Below, piece by piece: positions 7,268-15,075 of a stretch of 21,218 bases of DNA. Made by a program: the position numbers and the translations under genes. The stretch is from assembly GCA_013911195.1 (NCBI GenBank), contig JACETS010000022.1, positions 1 to 21,218 on the forward strand. The letters run 5' to 3'. Positions within the stretch are counted from its first letter, which is position 1, and each line of letters begins with the position of its first letter. The DNA comes from Verrucomicrobiales bacterium. Lineage in GTDB: Bacteria; Verrucomicrobiota; Verrucomicrobiia; Verrucomicrobiales; DEV007. Below the pieces are notes generated by a model. It saw only the letters and a list, made by a program, of their open reading frames with translations, had not been told where the DNA came from and ran no database searches.

Positions 7268-8452
7268 ATGAAGATAATAGCCTTGGTACTGCTTTTATCT
7301 TTTGCTCAGGAGAGTCAGGCTAAAGGCATTTTTTCGAAGCTAAAGGAATTTAAATCTCGCATAATTAAAGGTAAAAAAAGTAAGAATTTACCAAGCACAA
7401 GTGTATTGTTTCTGGGAGACTCGATGAGTATGGGCGCTTTTGGTTCAACTCTTGATTCCAAATTAAGAGATGCTGGTTTTGAAGTTCATACTTATGTTGC
7501 TGGTGGTGCAACTCCGTATTATTGGTTGAGTCAATATCAGTCTATTTCCTCAGATATTGGATTTTGGGAAAAAACTCCAAAATTAGAAAGACGTCTAAAA
7601 AAAATTGAGGAAGTTCCTAAAGTTGAAGATCTATTAAATCATTGTGATCCAGACATCGTAGTTGTACAAACTGGAACTAATCTTTATTCGAGTTTGAGAT
7701 CTAAACGTCGAGAAGAGTCAGATAATATTAAGTTAGTGCAGAATTTATGCAGAGACATGGCAGAGGCGGCTTCAAAGGGAGGAAGAAGGTGCTATTGGAT
7801 AGCTCCGCCAGAGTCACATCCCGAAAGGTTTTCTTTTGAGCTCCAGGAGCAAATGAGCAGTATAATGGAATCAAGTACTAAGCCATTTGCCCGTTTTTTT
7901 GATAGCCGAAAGGTAACCGAATTTATTGATCCTTATCCTGAAACTGATGGCATTCATTATGGGCCAACCGAAGCAAAGGCTTGGGCCGAAGTAGTTGTTA
8001 AGGATTTTATTAAATATGCCGGAGCGGAAGCAGTTGGGAGAAAAGCTCTAGACCCTAATGAGCCTTTTGATAATAAATTATTGAAGGTTAAGAAGGCTGA
8101 ACCGGTAGATCCTTCTACTATAGTTTGGGGCGAAATTGATGTTCAGGTTAAGTTAAAAACAAAAACCGTGATGCCTCATGTTAAATCTGTAACTTATAGG
8201 AGCTGTCTGGTCCTTTATGAATATGAAGTGATTAAGGTTGATTCAGGTTACTATCCCTATGAGATGCTGAGAATAGCTCATTTTGGTGTTTATGACAGAA
8301 AGTACACCTCTAAATCTAGATACCGTGTAGGCTATGAAAAAGCCTGGAAGTTGATGCCATTGAACGCATATCCTTCTATTAGTAGAATACAAATGTTCGA
8401 TGACCTTGAAATTGATTTTGATAAACCGATTTACTTTATCAAACAGGATTAA
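7268..8452 (+). CDS. Secreted SGNH/GDSL-family hydrolase with an unassigned C-terminal domain
   Basis: From ATG 7268 the product has 394 residues and a classic signal peptide (MKIIALVLLLSF..ESQA, cut after residue 18). The SGNH blocks are in order: FLGDSMS (nucleophile Ser52), AGGATP (Gly80), QTGTN (Asn138) and DGIHYG (Asp227, His230). These enzymes are esterases or carbohydrate deacetylases, sometimes paired with O-acetyltransferases; the substrate here is unknown. Residues about 285-394 form an extra domain with beta-like strands (WGEIDVQVKLK, SCLVLYEYEVIKV, MLRIAHFGVYD) that I do not recognise. An earlier in-frame ATG at 7223 would add 15 residues; it has the ATTAGAATA context typical of starts in this window, so it remains possible. 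The 121-bp gap after def holds no clear terminator. Confidence 0.85.
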   Translation: MKIIALVLLLSFAQESQAKGIFSKLKEFKSRIIKGKKSKNLPSTSVLFLGDSMSMGAFGSTLDSKLRDAGFEVHTYVAGGATPYYWLSQYQSISSDIGFWEKTPKLERRLKKIEEVPKVEDLLNHCDPDIVVVQTGTNLYSSLRSKRREESDNIKLVQNLCRDMAEAASKGGRRCYWIAPPESHPERFSFELQEQMSSIMESSTKPFARFFDSRKVTEFIDPYPETDGIHYGPTEAKAWAEVVVKDFIKYAGAEAVGRKALDPNEPFDNKLLKVKKAEPVDPSTIVWGEIDVQVKLKTKTVMPHVKSVTYRSCLVLYEYEVIKVDSGYYPYEMLRIAHFGVYDRKYTSKSRYRVGYEKAWKLMPLNAYPSISRIQMFDDLEIDFDKPIYFIKQD

Positions 8453-8483
8453 AGATTATTTACTTTCATAATTCTTCAACGAA

Positions 8484-8510
8484 TTGACAAAGCACTCTAT
8501 TTATTAGAAA
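8484..8510 (+). promoter_or_regulatory. Possible promoter of the small membrane protein gene
   Basis: A perfect TTGACA (8484-8489) is followed by an AT-rich stretch that contains TATTAG and TAGAAA as possible minus-10 elements, the latter at 8505-8510 with short 15-bp spacing. It lies 41-67 bp before the start at 8552. The minus-35 match is good but the minus-10 is weak. Confidence 0.25.
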
Positions 8511-8551
8511 ATTTTTTAAAATTCACTCCTTTGATATATCTAATTACACAA

Positions 8552-8725
8552 ATGGGCTTTATTCTAGCCATTACGGCTCTGTTATTCTTTGTATTAGGTT
8601 ACTGGTATGCTCATTCAGCTCATACAAGAAAAAGAGCTAATTCTCTTGCTTCCAAGGAAAGGAACTTTCATGAAAGCAGCCAAGAAATAAAAGAAGATGA
8701 AAGAGTTGAGGGGTCTAAAGAATAA
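8552..8725 (+). CDS. Small single-pass membrane protein, unknown function
   Basis: The 57-residue product from ATG 8552 has one strong membrane segment at residues 2-21 (GFILAITALLFFVLGYWY) followed by a charged, mostly hydrophilic tail with basic residues just after the membrane (HTRKR), suggesting the tail is cytoplasmic. The acidic C-terminus ends EGSKE. An upstream in-frame TTG at 8531 would add seven residues. I do not recognise a family. It ends 5 bp before the end of the convergent aroE gene. Confidence 0.6.
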   Translation: MGFILAITALLFFVLGYWYAHSAHTRKRANSLASKERNFHESSQEIKEDERVEGSKE

Positions 8726-8730
8726 TATAA

Positions 8731-9603
8731 TCAGCCAAATATTTTTTCTAACGACTCTCTCATTATTTTTGAACTTGGACTTTGGCCTGTCCAGTATTCA
8801 ATACCGATGACCCCTTGTGCTACTAGCATTTCAAGTCCATCAATAACCGTACAACCCATAGCACTTGCATCATTAATGAGGCGAGTTTTGGGTGGGTTTG
8901 GGATTACATCAGCAACAATCATTTCAGGTGTCAGTGATGAAATGTTTACATTAACTTTTGCATCTATATCAGGATATAATCCTATAGACGTCGCATTAAT
9001 AACATAATCGGTTCCCTCGGGAATATCATATATATCATTCCACTCGACCATTTTCGCAGAAAAATCTTGGGAACAGGACTCTTTAACATTGCCATTTAAG
9101 ATATCAATTAGTTCTGTAGCTCTTTCTTTTGACCGATTAACAATGGTTATGTTAGAGCAACCTGATAATGCCATTTCTACGCTAATTGCGCGTGCAGCCC
9201 CCCCGGCTCCGAAAATGACACATGATTTGTTGTTCGGGTCTGATATTTTTTTTAGTGATGATACGAATCCCTTGCCATCCGTGTTTTCTCCAATTAATTG
9301 ACCATCCCTATTAACCACACAGTTAACTGCGCCCATTAATTCTGCAGAACTACCAAGTCCATCAAGGTATTTAATTACTTCTACTTTATGTGGGATTGTA
9401 CAATTAAATCCCTTAAATCCAAAAGCTCGAGCGCCAAGAATCGCCGATTCTAGATTATCTGGAGCTACTTCAAGTGTTAAATAACGCCATTCCAATCCCA
9501 AATCATTGAATGCTGGTTCAATCATAGCTTGAGTAGGGTTTTCTGCTACTGGATAGCCGAAGCATCCAACAAGTTCTTGCTTAAAATTCATTTCTTTAGA
9601 CAT
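8731..9603 (-). CDS. aroE: Shikimate dehydrogenase (NADP)
   Basis: AroE reduces 3-dehydroshikimate to shikimate in aromatic amino-acid synthesis. From ATG 9603 the 290 residues carry the family motifs: NCTIPHK (catalytic Lys73), NTDGKG (Asp109), the Rossmann loop GAGGAARA (132-139), NRSKER (156-161, a basic NADP-type phosphate-binding motif), NATSIGLYP and, near the end, GLEMLVAQG. Length is normal (270-290). Starts at ATG 9591 or the far upstream TTG 9639 are alternatives; 9603 has the ATTAAAGAA context and keeps the substrate-binding N-terminus complete. It is divergent from the ABC transporter genes (62-bp gap) and convergent with the small membrane protein. No other aro gene is nearby. 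Confidence 0.95.
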   Translation of the reverse strand: MSKEMNFKQELVGCFGYPVAENPTQAMIEPAFNDLGLEWRYLTLEVAPDNLESAILGARAFGFKGFNCTIPHKVEVIKYLDGLGSSAELMGAVNCVVNRDGQLIGENTDGKGFVSSLKKISDPNNKSCVIFGAGGAARAISVEMALSGCSNITIVNRSKERATELIDILNGNVKESCSQDFSAKMVEWNDIYDIPEGTDYVINATSIGLYPDIDAKVNVNISSLTPEMIVADVIPNPPKTRLINDASAMGCTVIDGLEMLVAQGVIGIEYWTGQSPSSKIMRESLEKIFG

Positions 9604-9626
9604 TTCTTTAATTTTGTGCGGACGAA

Positions 9627-9657
9627 GGCTTGATTTCAAGCCATCAAATGGCTTGGA
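9627..9657. promoter_or_regulatory. Overlapping inverted repeats in the aroE / ABC transporter intergenic region
   Basis: Two perfect inverted repeats share one arm: GGCTTG-ATTT-CAAGCC (9627-9642) and CAAGCCAT-CAA-ATGGCTTG (9637-9655). Only one can form at a time as RNA, and the second can be lengthened by a G-U and an A-U pair to 9657. The second ends 8-10 bp before the preferred start codon at 9666. This could be a regulator-binding site (sugar ABC operons often have palindromic operators near the start) or a leader RNA that hides or exposes the start. The arms are GC-rich compared with the surrounding AT-rich DNA. Confidence 0.5.
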
Positions 9658-9665
9658 TTAATAAA

Positions 9666-10634
9666 ATGATCAAATTTCTCACAATTAATATATTATTCTG
9701 CACACTTTTTCTTACTGGATGCAATAAGACAAAGAATTCTAAATTGAGAATAGCTGTTATTCCAAAAGGAACGACTCATGAATTCTGGAAAATGGGCGAA
9801 GCTGGTGCTAAAAAAGCAGGGAACGAACTTGGAATTGATATTATTTGGAAAGGTCCGCAAAAAGAGAGTGATAGAGCTGGTCAAATAAAGGTAGTGGAAA
9901 ATTTCATTACACAAGGAGTGGATGGTATTGCCCTAGCTCCTCTTGATGATAAGGCTCTCGTAAGATCAGTCACTGAAGCAAAAAATGCAGGTATTAAAGT
10001 CGCTGTCTGGGATTCTGGATTAGATGAGTCTGCAGGTGATGCAGTTATCAGCTCAGTAATGACTAATAATTTTGCAGCTGGTCAGGACTGTGGAAAAAGA
10101 CTTGCGATGCTTATGAATGGTTCAGGAAAAGTTTTAATGCTAAGACATGCGGTCAATCATGATAGTACAACGAAGCGAGAAGAGGGATTTTTAGACGGCA
10201 TCAAAAAGACCGCGCCTGGTATTGAATTGTTATCAATCGATCAAAGAGGAGGAGTGTCCATCGATGAAGCAATGAAGGTTTCTGAAAGTTTATTGAATCA
10301 GTTTGGTGATCAAGTCGACGGAGTGTTTACTCCTAATGAATCGACTACTCAAGGGATGCTTAGAGCCCTTGATCAGGCAGGTTTGGCGGGGAAGTTTCCA
10401 TTTGTAGGCTTTGACACAAATGAAGCTCTGCTTCAGGGGCTAAAAGATAAAAAAGTTTCGGCATTAGCAGTTCAAGATCCATTTCAAATGGGGTATACAG
10501 CCGTGAGGAATATTTTTAATTCTATTCAACAAAAGCCTTTCGAGGCTAATGTGGATACTGGCGCTGTATTATTAGATCTCGAAAATATTGATACAGAAGA
10601 AGTTCAAAAAATTATTAATCCTCAAGGAACATGA
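9666..10634 (+). CDS. Sugar-type ABC transporter substrate-binding lipoprotein (RbsB-like)
   Basis: Periplasmic-binding protein of the ribose/galactose/autoinducer-2 class (Peripla_BP_4), which captures a sugar or related small molecule for the membrane permease. From ATG 9666 it has 322 residues with a lipoprotein signal peptide ending LTGC (lipidated Cys19). The mature part shows the class features: IAVIPKGTTHEFWKMG, then QGVDGIALAPLDDKAL, AVWDSGLD, FTPNESTTQGML, and FVGFDTNEALLQGL. Earlier in-frame starts at TTG 9630 and ATG 9648 would put extra residues before the signal peptide and are less likely. The permease follows after 46 bp. The ligand cannot be told from sequence. The start lies just after paired inverted repeats. 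Confidence 0.92.
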   Translation: MIKFLTINILFCTLFLTGCNKTKNSKLRIAVIPKGTTHEFWKMGEAGAKKAGNELGIDIIWKGPQKESDRAGQIKVVENFITQGVDGIALAPLDDKALVRSVTEAKNAGIKVAVWDSGLDESAGDAVISSVMTNNFAAGQDCGKRLAMLMNGSGKVLMLRHAVNHDSTTKREEGFLDGIKKTAPGIELLSIDQRGGVSIDEAMKVSESLLNQFGDQVDGVFTPNESTTQGMLRALDQAGLAGKFPFVGFDTNEALLQGLKDKKVSALAVQDPFQMGYTAVRNIFNSIQQKPFEANVDTGAVLLDLENIDTEEVQKIINPQGT

Positions 10635-10680
10635 TTTTTATGATATAGAGGAATGATCCAATTATTTGGGTGCAATTGAT

Positions 10681-11685
10681 ATGAAGATTAAAGAGAACCT
10701 GAAATCATTACTGATTCCAGTCAGCGGCCTGCTATTTGTATTCTTCATACTACTTGGAATGATATATTTATTTGTTCCTGATAACATTGATAATTTTTTA
10801 TCTATTCAGAATCTTAAAACAGTCCTTAAGCAGACAGTAATTGTTGGAATAGGAGCTATGGCTATGACAATGATTATTGTCAGTGGAGGGATCGACCTAA
10901 GTGCTGGCTCTGTAGTGGCGCTTACTGCGGTATTTTGTGCTCATTGTGTTAACTGGTTAAATGGTGACATTTTAATATTAGGAATTTTTCCTATTCCGGT
11001 TTTGTTCTCAATTTTAGTAGGGGCTATTATTGGTTTTCTTAATGGTACCATTTCAGCACGATTAAATATCGCTCCTTTTATTGTTACTCTTGGAATGATG
11101 CTTATAGCCAGAGGACTAGCTGAGGGATTTGCTGATCAGTCAGTGGTGAGAACACCAGATAATTGGCTCAAAACTTTGATGATGAGGGAACCAAATCAAA
11201 AATGGTTATTTTTTGCACCTGGAGTCTGGATTAACTTCATCTTGTTTTTACTGACAATGCTATTGTTAAGGTGTTCGGTCTTCGGAAGATATATTTATGC
11301 GCTAGGAGCCAATGAGGAGGCTGCGAAATTTTCAGGTATAAATGTCATGCGATATAAAATTCTAATTTATACAATTGGTGGAGCTGTTTTTGGATTGGCT
11401 GGTGTGATGTCCTATGCTGAGATCGGAGATGGAGATCCAACAACTGCTATTGCCCTTGAATTAGATATTATTGCTGCCGTAGTCATTGGAGGGGCATCTC
11501 TCTCAGGAGGCCGGGGGTCTGCATTAGGCTCTTTGATTGGGGCGCTTATAATAACATTGCTTTATAATGGCTGTGTTATGTTAAGGGTAGATGATTGGGT
11601 GCAAAAAGTTTTGATTGGTGGAATTATTGTTGCCGCTGTTTGGGTTGATGGAATTAGGTATAGGAGTTCTTTTAATCACTCATAG
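10681..11685 (+). CDS. Sugar-type ABC transporter permease (RbsC-like)
   Basis: Membrane subunit of the BPD_transp_2 family, 334 residues from ATG 10681, with about eight to ten hydrophobic segments. Family landmarks are GGIDLSAGSVVAL early on, GANEEAAKFSGINV (the cytoplasmic loop that meets the ATPase), GAVFGLAGVMSYAEIGDGDP and VIGGASLSGGRGSALGSLIGA. A TTG at 10666 would add five residues; an AGAGGA stretch at 10647-10652 is 13 bp before it, the nearest thing to a ribosome-binding site in this window, so that start is possible. No ATP-binding subunit gene follows; instead the convergent sulfatase gene overlaps its last 10 bases. Confidence 0.93.
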   Translation: MKIKENLKSLLIPVSGLLFVFFILLGMIYLFVPDNIDNFLSIQNLKTVLKQTVIVGIGAMAMTMIIVSGGIDLSAGSVVALTAVFCAHCVNWLNGDILILGIFPIPVLFSILVGAIIGFLNGTISARLNIAPFIVTLGMMLIARGLAEGFADQSVVRTPDNWLKTLMMREPNQKWLFFAPGVWINFILFLLTMLLLRCSVFGRYIYALGANEEAAKFSGINVMRYKILIYTIGGAVFGLAGVMSYAEIGDGDPTTAIALELDIIAAVVIGGASLSGGRGSALGSLIGALIITLLYNGCVMLRVDDWVQKVLIGGIIVAAVWVDGIRYRSSFNHS

Positions 11686-13166
11686 CTCCATTTCACAATC
11701 CAAGGATCATTAGTTCTTTTTTGCATGGACTTCAGCTTTTTCTTATATTCATTTAACAAATCGCTATACTTTGGATTTGAGGAAAGATTACTAGTTTCGT
11801 TAGGATCATTTTTGACATCAAAGAATTCAAATTCATCTCTTTGAATATAATTTTTGACAGTTTTTTGTCCATATTTCGCTTCAAGTCCCTGTTTAAATTG
11901 CGCTTGCCAACTAGGAGCAATCCATAAATCACTGGCGAAAGGGAAAGGGAGAGGATAAGCGATATTCCAAATGAGTTTATAATTTCGATCACGTATGACT
12001 CTCATTGGGTAATACATTTGAATTTCATGAAAGGTATGTGAAGCACCTATATTGTCCCAGCCCTCAGGATTATTTTTTTCAAGAATAGGAACCCACGATC
12101 TTCCATGAAAACTCTTTATTTTTGGTCCTTTGTTTTCATTATTGGCTCTCTTTTCGGCTTCATCAAAATTAATGAGGCCGTCCTTTGGTGATTTTGTTTC
12201 TTTGTTGTAAGCACCAGCAAAATCCAATATTGATGGCGTGATATCTATGTGGCTAATCATTGCATTATTCACAACCCCTTTTTTGGTGCTATAGGGGTTT
12301 CTTACCACAAAAGGGACTCTTAGACCGGGGTCATATACGGTTGTTTTCCCTCCTGGCATCGCTATTCCATGGTCAGAAGTAAAAATTAATAGCGTGTCGT
12401 TGTATTTGCCTGCTTTCTTCAGAATTTTGATTAATTCCCCAAGCCCTTGATCAATTCTAGTGCAGGATTGATAATATTGAGCTAACTCTGCGCGGCAAGT
12501 TGGTGTGTCCGGAAGAAATGGTGGGACTTCAACATCATCTAGTCCATAGTGAACTTCACTGACTCCATTATGTGATTGTTTGTTTGGCTTGTTCCCAAAG
12601 AGATCGGGCTTGTACTTTGAATTTTTATCTATTCCTCCACCTCTATGAGGATCGGAGGTCGCAAAGTACAGAAAGAATGGTTTGCTGCTTTTATTGTTTA
12701 TTAGTTTCTCACATTCTCTGGCCATTTGAACGGCATTTCTTTGATTGCCTTGGATCTTATAATCAAATTTATATACGTACTCAGGCGCGACGTGATATTT
12801 TCCAATCCTAAATGTCCTATATCCATGCCTAGAGAGAAGTACTGGAAGGCTTTGTGTGTTATGAAATGATGAAAATTTATGATAATTATGTTGATGTCCG
12901 TATTGACCGTTAAGGTGGTTGTGAAGTCCGGTTAGAACGACTGACCGAGAAGCAGAGCAACTCGCCGTAGTTGCGAAAGCATTAGTGAATAATGTTCCAT
13001 CTGCAGCCAAAGCATCAAGGTTTGGCATTTTTATTTTTTTATTTCCGTAGCAACCGGCGTCCGGACTTTGATCATCTGTGATGAATAGGATGATGTTCTT
13101 ATTTGTAGAAAAACAGAGAGCGTGGATAAAAAGATAAAAGGATAAAGAGAATAAGAGAAATTTCAT
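11676..13166 (-). CDS. Secreted type I sulfatase (formylglycine-dependent)
   Basis: The 496-residue product has a signal peptide (MKFLLFSLSFYLFIHALCFS) and belongs to the arylsulfatase/N-sulfoglucosamine sulfohydrolase superfamily. Metal-binding Asp residues are in FITDDQSPDAGCYGN (Asp31, Asp32). The active-site sequence is C-S-A-S-R (Cys70-Arg74), the C-x-A-x-R form of the sulfatase signature, with Cys70 to be converted to formylglycine. FTSDHG and the following GGKTTVYDPGLRVP supply further metal and active-site residues. Such enzymes release sulfate from algal or animal-type sulfated glycans; the overall pattern is closest to heparan-N-sulfatase-like members as I remember them, so the substrate is uncertain. 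It lies 43 bp downstream of the phosphorylase gene on the same strand and overlaps the permease end by 10 bp. No formylglycine-generating enzyme gene is in the window. Confidence 0.93.
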   Translation of the reverse strand: MKFLLFSLSFYLFIHALCFSTNKNIILFITDDQSPDAGCYGNKKIKMPNLDALAADGTLFTNAFATTASCSASRSVVLTGLHNHLNGQYGHQHNYHKFSSFHNTQSLPVLLSRHGYRTFRIGKYHVAPEYVYKFDYKIQGNQRNAVQMARECEKLINNKSSKPFFLYFATSDPHRGGGIDKNSKYKPDLFGNKPNKQSHNGVSEVHYGLDDVEVPPFLPDTPTCRAELAQYYQSCTRIDQGLGELIKILKKAGKYNDTLLIFTSDHGIAMPGGKTTVYDPGLRVPFVVRNPYSTKKGVVNNAMISHIDITPSILDFAGAYNKETKSPKDGLINFDEAEKRANNENKGPKIKSFHGRSWVPILEKNNPEGWDNIGASHTFHEIQMYYPMRVIRDRNYKLIWNIAYPLPFPFASDLWIAPSWQAQFKQGLEAKYGQKTVKNYIQRDEFEFFDVKNDPNETSNLSSNPKYSDLLNEYKKKLKSMQKRTNDPWIVKWSYE

Positions 13167-13209
13167 TTAACCCATCATTAAGTAGGAAAAAAAAGGTGGT
13201 GTCGATTAT

Positions 13210-14946
13210 TTAGTCTGAGATTTTCAACCATCTTATACCATAGCCCGGCATTAAAATGTTTGGAGAGTTAACCTTTGAATTATTTTCTAATAGATCAACA
13301 AAATGATATTCATGTAAATCGTTAGGTAAGGTGCAGACCAATGGTTCACTACTAAAATTATGTAATGCAAGTATCATTTCTCCAGTTTCTGACGAATGTC
13401 TCCAGACAGCAAAAAAATGTTTTCCCACATCTAGAACAGAGTTTTCGGCATTAGGGTGGAAGCTGCTTTCCTTTTTTCTTATGTTTAGAAAATTTTTAAT
13501 GCCGTTAAAAACTTGAAAATTAAGAGATGTTTGATCTTTTAGTGCTTCGTCGATTTGATAATAATCAACTTTACCTCGGTTAATGTCCCGCTTCACTTCG
13601 TGCCACCCTTTTGTGTTACGGAGACCAAGTAATGCATTGAAATAAATGGCGGGTATACCTGTTAAGGTCATGGCTATTGATTGGGAGATTAAAAACTTTC
13701 GAACCTGTGTTTCAATTGGTGTTTCTAAATCGTTAGGATCATTTATTGCGTCAAAGAAAGTGATGTTTAGTTCATAGGGTGATTCAGATCCGTTGGTATT
13801 AGTTTTATAGCTAACGTATCCATTGTGATTAAGTGTTTTTTGTACGAGTGAATTAATTTGCTCTTTTGTTAATATGCCCTCCACTGGTCTCAATCCTATC
13901 CCATCATGGGTTGAAGTGATATTGAGGAATGTACATTTTTCAGATTGCGGTATAAGAGTGCTTGCCCAACGTGTTAGAGGCTCGGCATCGTCGTGACTTA
14001 GCCCATAGAGAATCAAAGGTGGTAAGCTAAAATTATAAATCAAGTGTGCCTCATCCATGCCGCTTCCGAAATAGGAAAGGTTTTCATGATGGGGGACATT
14101 GGTTTCAGTAAGAATTAAAACATGCGGGGATGCCTCTTCGAGAATTATTCTTAATATTCTAATGAATGCATGAGTTTGTTGCATATGAACGCAAGCAGTT
14201 CCACTCTCTTTCCAAATATAGGGAATAGCATCCAATCTTAAAATTGAAGCCCCTTTTGATGCATAGAACAAAACAACATCTACAATTTCCAAGAGAACAT
14301 TTGGGTTGGAAAAATTGAGATCAACTTGGTCCTCAGAAAAAGTTGTCCAAAGTTTGATTTCTCCATTAGTAGAATCGTAGGTATGAAATAGTGGGGTTGT
14401 TCTAGGTCTTGTTACATTAGAGTAATCAAAGGAAGGATCTTCTTCTATGCAGAAATTGATGTAATCAATTTTATCATCAAGGTGTCCCTGTACGTATGCA
14501 CTGCTTTTTGAGACATGATTCAAAACGCAGTCAAAAGTTAATCGATATTTCTGAGATATTGTTTCAATGTTATTCCAATCTCCAAGTTCATTATCAATTC
14601 TTCTGAAGTCTACCACCGAGAACCCACCATCGCTTGTTGATGGGTAAAATGGCAATACATGAATTGTACTGATGCTTTCCTCAACGTGTTCGATAAGAAA
14701 TTTTTCTAAAACGGAAAGTCCGCCACTATTAGTCCTTTCAAATGGGCCGCCATAGGTAATAAGAAAAGAATCAGACTCATTCCAGCTTTCTGCACGTGAC
14801 TGTATTGTCTCTTTCCATTTTTCAATTTTAGGATGTAATTTCTCAATGGTAGGTACTGCCTCTCTCCCATATAAAAGTGCTAAATTGTTTTCTAATTTAA
14901 TAAGATTATCAGCGTTCATTCGCTTTTGTGGTCGTTTAAATACCAT
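13210..14946 (-). CDS. GH13_18-type sugar phosphorylase (sucrose / glucosylglycerate phosphorylase-like)
   Basis: A cytoplasmic glycoside phosphorylase of 578 residues, with no signal peptide, that would split an alpha-glucoside with phosphate to give glucose 1-phosphate. The (beta/alpha)8 barrel shows HVLPFYPSTSDGGFSV (about 96-111), DCVLNHVS (139-146), RLDAIPYIWKESGT with nucleophile Asp239, LTETNVPH with acid/base Glu281, and STHDGIG with Asp348. Sucrose phosphorylases are near 500 residues; the longer length and the RPRTTPL segment (180-186) fit better with glucosylglycerate phosphorylase-like members, so this is my preferred but unproven reading. An in-frame ATG at codon 10 is an alternative start. 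TTATTAA precedes ATG 14946. It leads a likely two-gene operon with the sulfatase and is divergent from the DUF1549/DUF1553 gene. Confidence 0.9.
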   Translation of the reverse strand: MVFKRPQKRMNADNLIKLENNLALLYGREAVPTIEKLHPKIEKWKETIQSRAESWNESDSFLITYGGPFERTNSGGLSVLEKFLIEHVEESISTIHVLPFYPSTSDGGFSVVDFRRIDNELGDWNNIETISQKYRLTFDCVLNHVSKSSAYVQGHLDDKIDYINFCIEEDPSFDYSNVTRPRTTPLFHTYDSTNGEIKLWTTFSEDQVDLNFSNPNVLLEIVDVVLFYASKGASILRLDAIPYIWKESGTACVHMQQTHAFIRILRIILEEASPHVLILTETNVPHHENLSYFGSGMDEAHLIYNFSLPPLILYGLSHDDAEPLTRWASTLIPQSEKCTFLNITSTHDGIGLRPVEGILTKEQINSLVQKTLNHNGYVSYKTNTNGSESPYELNITFFDAINDPNDLETPIETQVRKFLISQSIAMTLTGIPAIYFNALLGLRNTKGWHEVKRDINRGKVDYYQIDEALKDQTSLNFQVFNGIKNFLNIRKKESSFHPNAENSVLDVGKHFFAVWRHSSETGEMILALHNFSSEPLVCTLPNDLHEYHFVDLLENNSKVNSPNILMPGYGIRWLKISD

Positions 14947-15075
14947 TTAATAAGCTGAAATCATGCCGTTAATGGATTGAAATAAAAAGTCCTATTAAAA
15001 ATGGCCAAAAAATTACAATTTATAAGAAAAGTGAATTGTATTGGGATGTTTTAAACGTATTTTTTTATAAGTTTC

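Noticed and set aside
15014..15040. TACAATT ... AATTGTA inverted repeat (7-bp arms, 13-bp centre) upstream of the DUF1549/DUF1553 gene
   Set aside because: The arms are low-complexity AT sequence in very AT-rich DNA and the centre is long; chance is a sufficient explanation without conservation data.
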